Part shown: positions 43,726 through 55,000 of the stretch, piece by piece
How positions within the stretch are numbered: the first letter of the stretch is position 1
Layout: each line of letters opens with the position of its first letter
Source of the DNA: Cylindrotheca closterium
Taxonomy: Eukaryota; Bacillariophyta; Bacillariophyceae; Bacillariales; Bacillariaceae
DNA: 64,000 nt
Assembly (NCBI GenBank): GCA_933822405.4
Contig: CAKOGP040000001.1
Location: 319,083-383,082, forward strand
Direction: 5' to 3'
Translations under genes and position numbers: made by a program
Notes under the pieces: model-generated
What the model was told of the DNA's origin: nothing
The model's database searches: none
The model's input: the letters and a program-made list of their open reading frames with translations, nothing else

Positions 43726-45306
43726 ATGAGACGACATCATGCTTCTCCTTCCAAGGAGATGATACGGCGTCGCCTCTTTGAATCTCCCAAGAAAATGAGA
43801 TTGTTGCCGTCCCAAGTAAAAGGACCGATCTTGGCCCGGGGTCTCATTGCATTCGCCGTCACATTTTTGGTTGGAGTGCACGTTTACTTGTTCCGAAGTC
43901 TATTTGTCTCCTCTACAACTACCGGTACCACACCGAACGACAATCATCGAATCCTAGAAAATGGTGGAGCCATGTTACGGAAATCCGTCACACAGGAGCA
44001 ATGGCCACCCAAAGACCTTCAGTCGCTAGCACCATTGGAAGCAAAGGACTTGGAACAATACACGATACGAATGAATACGTGGCGAAGGCCGGAACAGCTT
44101 TTGGTCTCAGTTGACCATCATGCCTCTTGTAATGGCGTGGCTCAAATTCAAGTTATATGGTGTGACAAGGAAAACGAACCACCACCAGAACTGTTCAACT
44201 ACTCCAAGGTCGTCGTTGAGAGACACGATCAAAATTCCTTGAATGAGAGGTTTCGGATACTATCACCTGCACCAACCCTTGGAATCTTGAGTATTGATGA
44301 CGACGCTTTGCGGCCCTGTGAGGCCCTGGATGATGGATTCTTCAAGTGGACTCGACATCCGGATCGAATGATTGGGTTCGACGCGCGAGTTCATGTAGAA
44401 AATGAGGATGGGTCATGGAAGGTGAGTATGAGGTATACGTGCCATTAGATGCTCTCGATTGATTTTCAAAGAATAGACTGACTCAATCGTTGTCAATGTT
44501 TGTACTGATGATATTCGCTTGGCATAGTATGGATACATGAGGTAAGATGACGAGACCATTTGTTTGTCAGCGCTTTTACTTGACCAATCTACTAACACAC
44601 TATACTCGACCATGATCGCAGTACAATGGAAAAGAGCAACTCGTACAGTTTATCTCTGACGCGTTACTGTTTCATCCACAAGGGTTATATGGACATGTAC
44701 ATGAATGCGCTCCCCGCTTCAATTCTAAACAACATTGCCGAACACTTCAATTGCGAAGACATTGCCATGAGTTTCATGATATCCTCTCTCACAAAGGGTA
44801 GACCATCGCTTTTAGCAGATTTGTGGGCCATTAAAAGTATGGTCAAGCTGTATGTGGAAGAAAAGATTAGTGGTGGCAAGAGCCACAAATCCCTGCGTGA
44901 CGAATGCGTCAACACGTTTGCCGAAATAATGGGACTGAAGGATGGCCCCAACAAGCTCCAACCACAACCATATCTTCACAAAAAAGACACATTATTCGAG
45001 TGTGGCGATATTCCAGATAAAGGTACATCACATCCAAAAACGAAGCGGGAAAAAGATCTTGACGAGCTCAAGGCAAGCTGGCACAGGGTGGGGGGAACCG
45101 CAATGACAAATGAGATTAGAAGCTTAATGTCCAAGACTGGGTTTGCCGCGTATCAGAGAGGTAAGACGATGATGTACCGATGAATCTGTGATTGATTGGA
45201 TCATCTCTCATGTCTTTTCCTACCGGTATACAAAGGTTTGATACAGAAGAGTGACAAGTGGAAAGATCGATTCCAATCTGACGTAGACACATCGGCCAGC
45301 AGATGA
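43726..45306 (+). CDS. GT64-family glycosyltransferase (EXTL2-like), type II membrane protein
   Basis: Four exons, 43726-44421, a 14-base microexon at 44528-44541, 44622-45160 and 45236-45306, give 439 residues. A basic N-terminus precedes the anchor (about residues 41-65). The GT64 domain has YTIRMNTWRRPEQL, IQVIWCDKENEPPPEL, the metal-binding LSIDDDALRPCEAL (Asp codons 44296-44304), MIGFDAR, YSLSLTRYCFIHKGYMDMY and CEDIAMSFMISSL. The microexon (Y-G-Y-M and two bases of S) restores the frame between the two halves. GT64 enzymes add HexNAc to glycan chains. Its stop is 41 bases from that of the convergent phosphatase gene. Confidence 0.85.
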
Positions 45307-45346
45307 GTGTTCTACGGATGCCTGCTATAAAATGACAGTTTTCAAT

Positions 45347-46118
45347 TTAGGTCAAAAGTCGCATCCCCTGGAGTCCTTTGTAAACTCCATTCTCGGAAAG
45401 GCAATCACCAATGATCGTGTCACAATTGTACACTCGCCGCCCGTTCGGCAAGGCCTCGGGACAGTGTGCATGCAGTAATGCCTCAACGAAGACTCCGTGG
45501 CTGACGACAACAATATTGGTTTGCGGCAGCTTTGCTACGTAGTCAAGGAATAGAGAAATACGCCCTTGGAGATCAGCGATGGATTCGCGAGATGTTGGGC
45601 TCCAAGCTTCATCCGCTTCTGTCATTCCTGGATCTAATTCCAGTCCTGGCCAGTATTTTTGCAATATCGATTTGACTCTCCTTTTGTCAGGATAATGCAT
45701 ACCATAGGCTTCTCGAACTAGCTCTGTACATATCCTCCTAGGTTCCTTGGATGCGCCATCGTTGGAAGCATAGCAGTCGCCTGGTGGAAATGCAATCATT
45801 GATGTTTGAATGCATCGCGTAAGGGGAGATGCAATGATCAACTCGATTTGTTCACCGAGTTGGGTCGTCTTCCACCACATCTTGAATCTCTCACCTGCTT
45901 GCTAGGCACCAAGGTAGAATCAGAGGAGGCCATAATGATTCAACGCATGGTAACGATGATTGTATCCTACTCACCAGGGCTTGTTGCTTGCCGTCGTACA
46001 CAAGAGGGGGATCAAAGAGTGAAGGATCCTCCAAGTTTGGAGACTGATTGGTTCTTGGATCCCTTAGATTGTGTTTTGCAACGCCATGACGAATGAAGCA
46101 GATCTTCTGTTTGCGCAT
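45347..46118 (-). CDS. Histidine phosphatase superfamily protein (phosphoglycerate-mutase-like)
   Basis: Two exons, 45975-46118 and 45347-45901, give 232 residues. The acceptor was chosen so that the junction reads GKQQALQAGERFKMWW, the usual helix after the catalytic loop. Catalytic motifs are IRHGVAKHN near residue 9, SPLTRCIQTS, a Glu in the TELVREAYG segment and VVVSHGVFVEALL. The branch matches small eukaryotic and fungal PGM-like phosphatases of unclear substrate. An upstream in-frame ATG at 46181 is possible. Confidence 0.82.
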
Positions 46119-46283
46119 TATGTTGGCCACGATATATTTTATGTTGAGAAAGAGGAATGAGATAAAGTGAATGTGAATCAATTGATGTGCTGAAAATCTG
46201 ACTGATATTGTGGTCGAATGAGTCCAGACCGGAAATCAACTTTTGTCTGATCTACCGGTAGATTTTGTGTCATTGAAACAGAA

Positions 46284-48620
46284 ATGAATGTCGTTCGATT
46301 TCTCCTGCTCCTGGGGTTTGTTGAGAGTGCGACCGCTTCTGTCATATTCCCATATGATCAGACCAGGACTAGGAGTCACCGAATTAGGTTCAAGGATCAT
46401 GAAACGGTGAAGAAAAGTGCAAGACTTCAAAATCACTTCAAGCTCATGTGTCATCAATCGAATAACGTCGGAACCACTGGTATGGGGATGATCGGCAATT
46501 TTGGAAAAGTAAAAAGTGGAGGTATTGTCTTGCTTGGGGCCACTACAATTCAATTGGCGAAGTTTTTGACATCAGAAGTGTTTTCGAGAGCGCTTTACTT
46601 CTGGGTTCAGGCTGGCCCGATTGTTGTTCACTACAAGTTCACGAGATGGTTCTTGAAGAAAACAAAAGCACCTTTAGAAAGTGAGCCTTTGCTGTTTTTG
46701 CTGCTTTTGATGAGTACTCTAAACTTGGTCTTTCTCATGTTCAACGCTCTCTCTCTTTTATCAGAGCGCAACGAGGTCTACGACTCTTTACATAACAAGT
46801 ATAGCAAGCGGTCCTTCGATATCGCTTTGCATCTGAGGGGTAAGAATGGTGCTGCACCAAGTGAGAAAGGGATAATCGGATGTCTGACAATCTGATCATC
46901 GGATATAGGTCTTTATGTCAAGGTGAGTCCTTGGATCCGAGTGTGCCATTCCTGCAAAAATTTAAAGCTCAAACCATTTCAAACAAACTCAGATGGCACA
47001 AATTATTTCCAGCCGGCCAGTACGTAGCAACCTATTGACCTCGCTCCAGGCGTTTCCTGAACTATCTCACATTGGCTATAATATGTCATAAGGATTTCGT
47101 GCCACCCCAGTACGTTGATATATTCATAACTGCAGAAGACTCGTTGCCACAATGGTCAATAGACGAAGTTGTCAACGAGATCAACGGAACTTTGCATTCC
47201 GAATTTGGACTTTCTTTTGACGACGTCTTTGAGGGCATCGAGTCGATTGCACTAGGTTCTGCTAGCATAGGACAGGTTCACAAAGCAAAGCTCAAGCCAG
47301 AGTACGCTTCTGCTGGTGGGTACAAGGGCGGCGACATTGTCGCAGTTAAGGTAATGCATCGAGGAGCAGAGGGAAGATTTCATCACGATTTCCAAGTCTT
47401 TCGCTGGCTATGTAAAGTTGCACTAAAAGGCTGGGGGCCTATTCTTGACGAATGCTATAGTCAGATCATGTCTGAGTTTGACTACCGTAATGAGGCAAGA
47501 TCTTTGTCTAGAGTGCGGCGGAATATGATGATAAGCCCATTTCAAGGACGCATCGTGGTACCTGAGCCAGTTTCGAAGTTGTCTTCCAAGGAGCTACTGA
47601 TAATGCAGATGTTGGAAGGTAAGAAGTGGAGTGAGGCCATCGAGGATGATCTAGCACTTGCCCTTGGTGGAAAAGAGGAAGCCAGTGCACTGATCAAGGC
47701 GAAGCGGCTGGGTAAGTCGACAGACCGTTATGTGTAGGCCAACAGCTTCTTTGCTAATCGATGCTCGAAGATTTGATCCTTGGCAAGGAAAAGAGGCAGG
47801 CATTACGAGAGGGTGCCACAGATGCTTCAGTGGGAGGAAAGAGTTCTTCGTTCGACTGGATGAAAGGTCTTGATCTCAAGAAGAAACTACGACTTTATTC
47901 TCTGTACAAACGAACCAAATCGTACGTTGACCTAATGGTGGATGTCCAAGGTCACCAAATCCTGACAAATGGAGTTTTTCAAGGAGATCCCCATAATGGT
48001 AAGCCGACACGTGCAGTTCGCCATGTAGTTGTCCTAGCACTCAACTTTTCTCGTTCAGGTAACATCCTTCTCATGCCCAATGGATCTCTTGGACTGATTG
48101 ATTATGGTCAAACCAAGACGCTGTCACACGAGCAACGGCTTGGTGTAGCGAGAATTGTACTAGCATTAGGTCGCAAATCAGGTCGTGCAGAAATTGCCAA
48201 AGAGATGCGAGCGCTTGGTTTCGAGACAAAATTCGGCAACGAGAAGACGCTTGCCAAATATGCATCACTTTTCTTTGACTCTGATGTGGCAGCAAAAGAT
48301 GAAGGATGCTCGACACCTCAGCTATATTTTGCAAAGCTAACTGCTGAAGATCCGCTGGTACATGTACCAGATGTTGCAAGTAAGTCTTCCATGGGATCAG
48401 TTTATTTCTTACTACTGTGTCGCTAGCAAAAGTGAGAGCCTTTCTGACGTTATCCTTCTTGCCACTTGTACATCTGAAAGTTTTTGTAGCAAGGGCAAGC
48501 TTCATCCTTAGAGGTATGGGGACAATTCTGGACAAGCAAATTTGCACCGCAAGTCGATGGATGTCTCAGGCCGAAGATGCGTTGCGAGAACAAGGGCATG
48601 AAGATGCAGCTCCTTTATAG
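46284..48620 (+). CDS. ABC1/UbiB-family atypical kinase (ADCK-like)
   Basis: Seven exons: 46284-46839, 46909-46922 (14 bases), 46993-47019 (27 bases), 47093-47711, 47771-47998, 48059-48379 and 48481-48620 (or from 48427), giving about 634 residues. The N-terminus is signal-like (MNVVRFLLLLGFVESATA), with another hydrophobic stretch near residues 136-160. The two microexons encode GLYVK and MAQIISSRP, completing the family's KxGQ region, which here reads K-M-A-Q. Next come DFVPPQYVDIF, the loop LGSASIGQVHKA, VAVKVMHRG, DYRNEARSL, GVFQGDPHNGNILL and GLIDYGQTK. UbiB proteins support quinone and lipid metabolism in mitochondria or plastids. The last intron boundary is uncertain. Confidence 0.83.
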
Positions 48621-48701
48621 AAGCGGTTGGATCACGGACTGCGATGATATCAGCTTTCGATTCTTTCGCCATGTGCGCAGTCGTCATCAAAAAGCCAACT
48701 T

Positions 48702-50564
48702 CTATGTATATGTTGGGAAGCTTTCTGCGTTTGTCTTGAGCGGCTCATAAAGCTTTCTTTCATTCTTACACTTGCGAACACCAACTATGACCAATCCAAC
48801 AACTGCCGCCAACATGACGAACAACAGTGCAATTCCAGAAATAGAGTGCTTTTCGCCAGCAGTTGTGCTGGTAACAAAGAAATTTGGATTTGAGTCATCA
48901 ATTTTCCATGGAAGTGTATTGATTTCATACAGCATGGCTCCTAGAGACCAGCCAACCTTAAGCCCACCAATAACATCTGTTGCCGTGATGTATTCATCAC
49001 CTTTGAAACCGTAGCCTTCGGACAACAAATTGTAGGCGTAGGCAGATCGAAAGCAGAGATCTTCGACGGTTTCGGTTGCTGCACCAATCTTTTTACTGTA
49101 CGCCACGGCGTCCTCTCTGGACATATTGCAGATAGACTTGGTGCCCTCATAGAGTTCTTGAATCGATGCTCTCTTTGGAAGATCCAATTCTTCCCAAACA
49201 TGGTAAATGTTCGAGAAACCCAGGAATTCGCCAAAGTTTTCCGATTGCGCTGGCAAGTCTGGCATTGCGACGCCATTGAAGGCACATTCCCCTTTGTGAG
49301 CAAATTGGCACCATGTGTTGGCGTCCAAGTAGAGAAGATCCTTTGTGTAACGCATGCACTCTTCGAAATTGGAAGTTTTGTGGTCATTTTTCAACACTGC
49401 CTGATAATATCCATCTGACGTTTCTGAAGGGTCATATTTGAAAGTTTCGAGGCCATGTTCATCAAAATGTATCTTTAGGCGCACTTCTTGCTTGCTTCCT
49501 CCAGGTAAGCAAGGGTTCTGCACCCCTTTAATGAGCCGAGTACTTTCAGTAGCGTTAGAAGCCAGCCTGGCTTGAAATCGTCTACGAGCTTGATTCATTC
49601 CAAAGTATAGGAAACTGTGCGCATACACATTCCAGTGCTTTGACTGACCAATTTGGAGCTTGAAAAGGTTAGCCATAATGTCTTCGTGGGGCTCGTAGAA
49701 AGCGATTTGAGTGGATGCCCCTCCAAGATCCAATGCACCATATGTCAATTTTGGATTGACGACAGTTCCAGTACCCTCACTTGCCTCGACGAGGGTACCC
49801 ATGGCAAAGTTAATGCCAGCCCAACCAAAGATTGCTTCTTCTTCACCGCTGAGAACACGAGCATACTCGTCTTCGAACATAAACGGGCAGAATTCCTTGT
49901 TGTTGAATAGTGACCGAACCGTGTCAAGCACACGAGCTCGATCGTTTTTTTCAAGAATACGCATTCCAGCAGTTGCTCGAAAGTAAATAGGATACTTGTG
50001 AAGTTTCCTGTTTTTGTCTTGCAGCACAGTCTTGGCAAAGTCGAGAAGAGGAGCGAGGTACTCCTTGAGGGCTGCTTCCAACTTATCATCTGGTAGCCGA
50101 GCAAAGGAATCCACTCCTGGACGTAGACGATCTGTCCATCGTGATCTCGCATATGGAAAAGTAATCTTTCTGCCCGACACGGCATCATGGACATCCTGAT
50201 TGTTGGACAAGATACGTGGATCAAACTCATACACGTGCAACCGTGAGCCACTGCTTCCAGCATCAATCATGATTCCATGTTCTTTGCTATGATGAGTCCC
50301 TGGATCCTTCCTGACTATCTTCATATTCTTTCGGTGGCGTTTCTCATACTTTTCTTGTAAGGCTTCACTCTTTGACTCCTCGTTTTCAATGAAATCTGCT
50401 TCTTTTCTCCATTTTAAATGGTCCAATGACTCCGACAACTTGTATCTAGACTTCAACTCACGGCCATGACGAAGTGACGGGGTGTCATTTTCGACCGAGT
50501 GATCTTGGCTAGCGTGGGCTTCCCAAGATGTTGTAGCCTCGTGCGAGTGCTTGGTAACTTCCAT
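48702..50564 (-). CDS. GDA1/CD39-family nucleoside di/triphosphatase
   Basis: Single long frame of 620 residues. Apyrase conserved regions are in order: ACR1 MIDAGSSGSRLHVYEF (near residue 98), ACR2 YFRATAGMRIL, ACR3 SGEEEAIFGWAGINF, ACR4 GALDLGGASTQIAF and ACR5 FRSAYAYNLLSEGYGF. A C-terminal membrane helix (ISGIALLFVMLAAVVGLVIVGV) is followed by a short basic tail. The first 95 residues are charged with no signal peptide or N-terminal anchor, although membrane NTPDases normally have one; a first exon upstream may be missing. These enzymes hydrolyse NDP/NTP in the secretory lumen or at the surface. Confidence 0.9.
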   Translation of the reverse strand: MEVTKHSHEATTSWEAHASQDHSVENDTPSLRHGRELKSRYKLSESLDHLKWRKEADFIENEESKSEALQEKYEKRHRKNMKIVRKDPGTHHSKEHGIMIDAGSSGSRLHVYEFDPRILSNNQDVHDAVSGRKITFPYARSRWTDRLRPGVDSFARLPDDKLEAALKEYLAPLLDFAKTVLQDKNRKLHKYPIYFRATAGMRILEKNDRARVLDTVRSLFNNKEFCPFMFEDEYARVLSGEEEAIFGWAGINFAMGTLVEASEGTGTVVNPKLTYGALDLGGASTQIAFYEPHEDIMANLFKLQIGQSKHWNVYAHSFLYFGMNQARRRFQARLASNATESTRLIKGVQNPCLPGGSKQEVRLKIHFDEHGLETFKYDPSETSDGYYQAVLKNDHKTSNFEECMRYTKDLLYLDANTWCQFAHKGECAFNGVAMPDLPAQSENFGEFLGFSNIYHVWEELDLPKRASIQELYEGTKSICNMSREDAVAYSKKIGAATETVEDLCFRSAYAYNLLSEGYGFKGDEYITATDVIGGLKVGWSLGAMLYEINTLPWKIDDSNPNFFVTSTTAGEKHSISGIALLFVMLAAVVGLVIVGVRKCKNERKLYEPLKTNAESFPTYT

Positions 50565-50926
50565 CTTTTGCTCTCGCTGTTAGGCTACTTTTTGAAGGTT
50601 GATGTTTGTGGGAGGAAAGTCATGGAAATTTTGGTTGAGAAATTCGCGAAGATTCTCGTTTGAATCTATGAATCAATCTACACGACGCTGACGTCAAAAC
50701 GATTTTTACCTACGTACTACTACCTAGTGTCTTGCTATTGTCACACCGATACTCCGTACCAGGTACACTGTACCAGGTACCCGCCACACAGCACCAATGC
50801 GAATTTAGGAACAAGTTAGGGGACGAACGAACTCTAGGGATAAATAGAAAGGGGATAAATGTTCCCAAAACAAAATAATTCCACATCGTGTCTGAAATCT
50901 GCAACACGCATCCATTGAACATCACC
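50565..50926. promoter_or_regulatory. Divergent promoter (NTPDase / MED10) with TACCAGGTAC repeats
   Basis: 362 bases between divergent starts. GTACCAGGTACACTGTACCAGGTACC, at about 50757-50781, holds two copies of the TACCAGGTAC element in tandem. Confidence 0.55.
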
Positions 50927-51502
50927 ATGTTGACGCCCTCACCAACACCTCCAGCTGGGCAGCAAATGCCACCAGGGGCAACGACGCTACAAGAGAAAAT
51001 ACATCTTCTTCTCTCCAAGTTGTCAAGTACCATTGAAATAGTAAAAACGTGGCCAGAGAGTGAAGGAGACGATGCCTCCATCCACTTGGCCACAACCACC
51101 AAGCTTATTTCGTCATTACTCGAGGTCATTAGTGGTCTGAAAGGTGTAGAAGGTGTCGTGAAAGCAGATAGTGATCTCCGAAAGGCCTTGCAAGCGTGTC
51201 CCGTCTCTATCAATCTGCTGGACCTGCTGGATCATGGAGGTGGTTTGAACCCAGATTGTTTTTCTCGTGGACTTTTACGGGAGTCTCTTGGTCAGCTAAA
51301 AGGCTTGCGACGAAGAAAACTAGCTCTCAAGATGTTAGGAGAAGCTGTCAATTCTGGTTTGGGTGCAGAATCATCTGGAAAGGAAGACACAACAAACAAA
51401 CGAAAACTGGAAGATCCTGAAATTAAAGAAGAGGAGGATACGTCAGAACCTTCCACCAAGAAGGCTCGAACGGAGAAAGACACACCAGCCGCTCCATCCT
51501 AA
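50927..51502 (+). CDS. MED10: Mediator complex subunit 10 (MED10/Nut2)
   Basis: Single exon, 191 residues from the ATG in ACC-ATG context. After a Pro/Gln N-terminus, the helical domain TTLQEKIHLLLSKLSSTIEIV is followed by CPVSINLLDLLDHGGGLNPDCFSRGLLRESL, which matches the MED10 pattern of V-P-x-x-L-L-x-x-x-D-x-G-x-N-P-D. It then has LKGLRRRKLALKMLGEAV and a Lys/Glu-rich disordered tail carrying basic, nuclear-signal-like clusters. MED10 is in the Mediator middle module; MED21 is also in this window. Confidence 0.85.
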   Translation: MLTPSPTPPAGQQMPPGATTLQEKIHLLLSKLSSTIEIVKTWPESEGDDASIHLATTTKLISSLLEVISGLKGVEGVVKADSDLRKALQACPVSINLLDLLDHGGGLNPDCFSRGLLRESLGQLKGLRRRKLALKMLGEAVNSGLGAESSGKEDTTNKRKLEDPEIKEEEDTSEPSTKKARTEKDTPAAPS

Positions 51503-52088
51503 TGGTCAGCTGAATTCTTGCATTCAATTCTTTTTACCCGTAATCACTGAAATCTTATGGTGGGAATTGATTGTGACCGGCAATGATAGTGCTGAGAAGG
51601 AATGCTGCTGGAACATTCTTTCACATACTATCATATACCAAGAATATGTACTGCTCAAGGACATCTACTTGATCGGTGCTGGGCTACTATCGATAATATA
51701 TTCTGATACTGTAACATAGACAATCGTTAGACAGCTCTCTGGTAAACACGGGAATACCATTAGCCGTCTTCAAGCTACATGGATGGAACAATACAAAAAT
51801 ACATGACTATTTTCCTACTCCAATAAATTGAAGTTCAGAGGTGGACGAACCACAGACGTATTTTAATAGACGCGGAAACCTGCCAAAAGGAAAGGAACCT
51901 AGCGGCATTTGTGAAAGAACATCATATTTTAAAAACCTTGTGCTGCTGTAGCAATCGGCATCGACAACAGCGTGCAGCCAATCCGATTTCGATTCAAATC
52001 CCCATGCCTATCGTTCTTAAAAGATCTTTGGATTTAAAGTTTTTATTTACGCGGGAATTACAGCCCATGTGCTAGACGAATAGTTAGA
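51503..52088. other. Intergenic region, 586 bases, no gene seen
   Basis: Between two plus-strand genes (MED10 and the SNF2 helicase). No supported open frame, no repeat of note. Confidence 0.55.
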
Positions 52089-55000
52089 ATGTCATCCTTC
52101 AACAATTGGGACGATGGTAATTCATTTGCAAGCGAGCACAACGTACCAGTTGCGGAAGAGACTAGTTGGCAAGACAGAAGAGATTCCTTGAGCGATGGAT
52201 CTGTTGATCCAGCAATGTTTAGCAACATGTTCAACGAGGAGCCTTTGGGGGAACCAGGCGGTAATAATTCAGCGGCTAATCGGCCCAATAATCATGGCAA
52301 TCCCAGCATCCTAGAGCACGAAGAGGAGCCCGCCAGTGCGATGAAAGGTACAGGGGGGAGTGTTTTATCAAACAACAATACAATGGCTGTAGAAAATGGT
52401 CATCAAATGGGGTCTACATTTCATGAGACTAGCGAAACAGACACCATGGGGCACATGTCAAATGGGTTGGGACCAATGCAAAATGGAAATCATTACACTG
52501 CCAACGGGGTTATCGTTACGCCGCATGAAATGAACGGTGGAGGCCAACATACCGGTATGGATCACACTTCTTCACAGTATATCATGAAACAAGCCCCACA
52601 AAGTGCACAAAATGGAACAGCAGAGTCAAACATGGCCATTCACCACGAAAATGCCACAACGCACAGTGTTGATCCGTCACGGTACAACCAAACCACATAC
52701 TCGGGATTTCCGCAGTCACAGATTGCAGTACCCGCTACGCCTGCTGCTGCTCACGAGACCCATAATAGTGTCGACCAGTCACGGTATAACCAAAGCGCAT
52801 ACACTGGATTCCTGCAGTCACAGGCTGCTGCACCCGATGCTCTTGCTGCTGCTCACGAGTCCATGAATAGTGTTGATCCATCACGGTATAACCAAAACGC
52901 ATACTCAGGATTCCCACAATCACAGGCTGCCACACCCGCTGCTGCTCACGAAACAGTTAAAAATGAGCAGGAAGCATCACACATCCAAAGGGATCTAGAG
53001 GCAGTTGCCAGTATGTACAATATGGACGGACAGGGCCACCCTTCCAACTCATCAACCAATAATGGTGGGGGCGAAGCCGTTATTGAGCTTTTGGACGACG
53101 ATGACTACACCCAAGAAATGAACTCTGCTGAAGATCACAACAACAAGAGAAGGAAACTTACGAACGGAGACGCATCCGTAGACGCAGCCACTGCAGCAGC
53201 TGCAGCCCGACGGGCATCCATGCCAGATTGGATGTCAAATAGATCATCGCAGCAACCAATGCAACGAAAGGCTGTGCCAATACAAAGGCCGACCGCGATG
53301 GCACCTAGACCTGCAGCAGTTCCATCATGGTCAATGCCACCGGTTGAAGAACAACGGCAAACCAGTGTGATTCACGAACCCTCGTACATTGAGTTGCCAG
53401 ATGGTTTTGTACCCAAATGGGATCAACTTTTTCCGATACAGAGACGGCCGCAAAAGACAGAGCGAAGGTTATTTGAGCTCTCGCTACTAAATGTCCAAGA
53501 GTTTACAATTACTGGGCTACCTTTGGTGGAGGGCATGGAACCGACTCCTGTCACCGGTTTCCGGTCAAAAATTAAAGAAATATGTAAGCCTCACGGCAAA
53601 TCCACATTTGAAAAGGACAAGGAAGGAGTTGGAGGCAAATGGAGAATACCTCTCGTAAGACTTGAACACTCGTGAAGAAGGACATCATTGTCCAACCTGG
53701 ATATTTACCAAGTATACTCCTCATTTTTATTTTTATTTCAGGGAGCCTACCGCACCTTTTACTCTTGGCTGAATAGCGACGTGATGACGAAAGTAATAGG
53801 AATTCCTGAAAGCCAACTAAAGATTGCCTCACTTGGAAAAGCCCGACTAGAACGTGGGTTTCCAAGTGTGGGAAAGATCCTGTCGAAAGGGGTACCAAAA
53901 GGGCTTGCGACAACACTGGCACCGTTTCAACGTGGCGGAGTTGATTTTGTTGCTGAAAGGAATGGCCGTGCACTAATTGCTGACGGTGAGATGCTGTTTG
54001 AATTGAACATTTGTAGCTTATGCTTATGGTCTTCTCACATTTATGTTCTTGCATTTTGGTTTTAGAAATGGGACTTGGAAAGGTATGTTTCTATGAATCC
54101 TCTTGAATCTGTACAGAGTAAAGAATGCCATTGACCTATTTCGCTTTCTCGTTCACAGACGATACAGAGTATTGCTAGTCTCTCCATGTACTGGGAGGAA
54201 TGGCCACTCCTTATACTGACTCCTAGTTCGGCGCGTTATCATTGGGAAAACGAGTTCCGGCACTGGCTTGGTGCCGACAGCCCAGTGAACAATGACATGG
54301 GCAATAGCAATGGCCTCGATTTTGGGGGAGAAGATGAATCTGCTGAACAGCAAAATGATTTTGACCCCAGATTGCCGCAAGCAAGACCCATGCCGTTGCT
54401 ACACAACTCCCAAATCAATGTTCTGACATCATCGAAGGACCCACTGTTCCCTAATTCGGATACAAGAGTTGTCATTTGCTCCTACGGACTCGCTCCAACC
54501 CTGGTAGAAAAACAGATGATAGTACCAGGTCTCTTTAGATGCGCTATTGTTGACGAGAGCCACATGTTGAAGAATATAAAAAGCCAAAGGACCTTAAGAC
54601 TCGTCCCCATTCTTCACGCAACAAACCGATGCATTTTACTTTCCGGAACTCCGGCTTTTGCTCGTCCTTCCGAACTGTTACCGCAACTGAAGATTCTCAG
54701 TACAGAGAAAGCTACTTGGTGGGGCGACGAGCGACTTTTCGTGCAAAAGTATGTCAAAAGAACTTCTCCAGCTCGTCGGGCTGAGTTGTTTGCATTGCTG
54801 ACAGGGACGATAATGATTCGGAGACTCAAAACTGATATGCTGAAGTCGATGCCAAAGAAGCTTCGCGAGAAAGTTCTGACAAATGTCGTATCTCCTGAGC
54901 AGCGTAAGGAATTTCATCAGTGCATGATGATGTTGCGAGAGGGAAAGGGCGTCCTTGGACAGTTGGCACGGCAGCATTCTGCTTTAGATACTGTGGATGA

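Noticed and set aside
45891..46181. Reading the phosphatase exon 1 through its donor site
   Set aside because: The extended frame loses the conserved helix; the splice to 45901 restores QQALQAGERFK and the catalytic SPLTR segment.
48427..48480. Extra coding segment TKVRAFLTLSFLPLVHLK in the ABC1 kinase
   Set aside because: It is in frame and cannot be excluded, but joining at 48481 gives a better family-like VPDVAIFVARASFILRG; recorded as an alternative.
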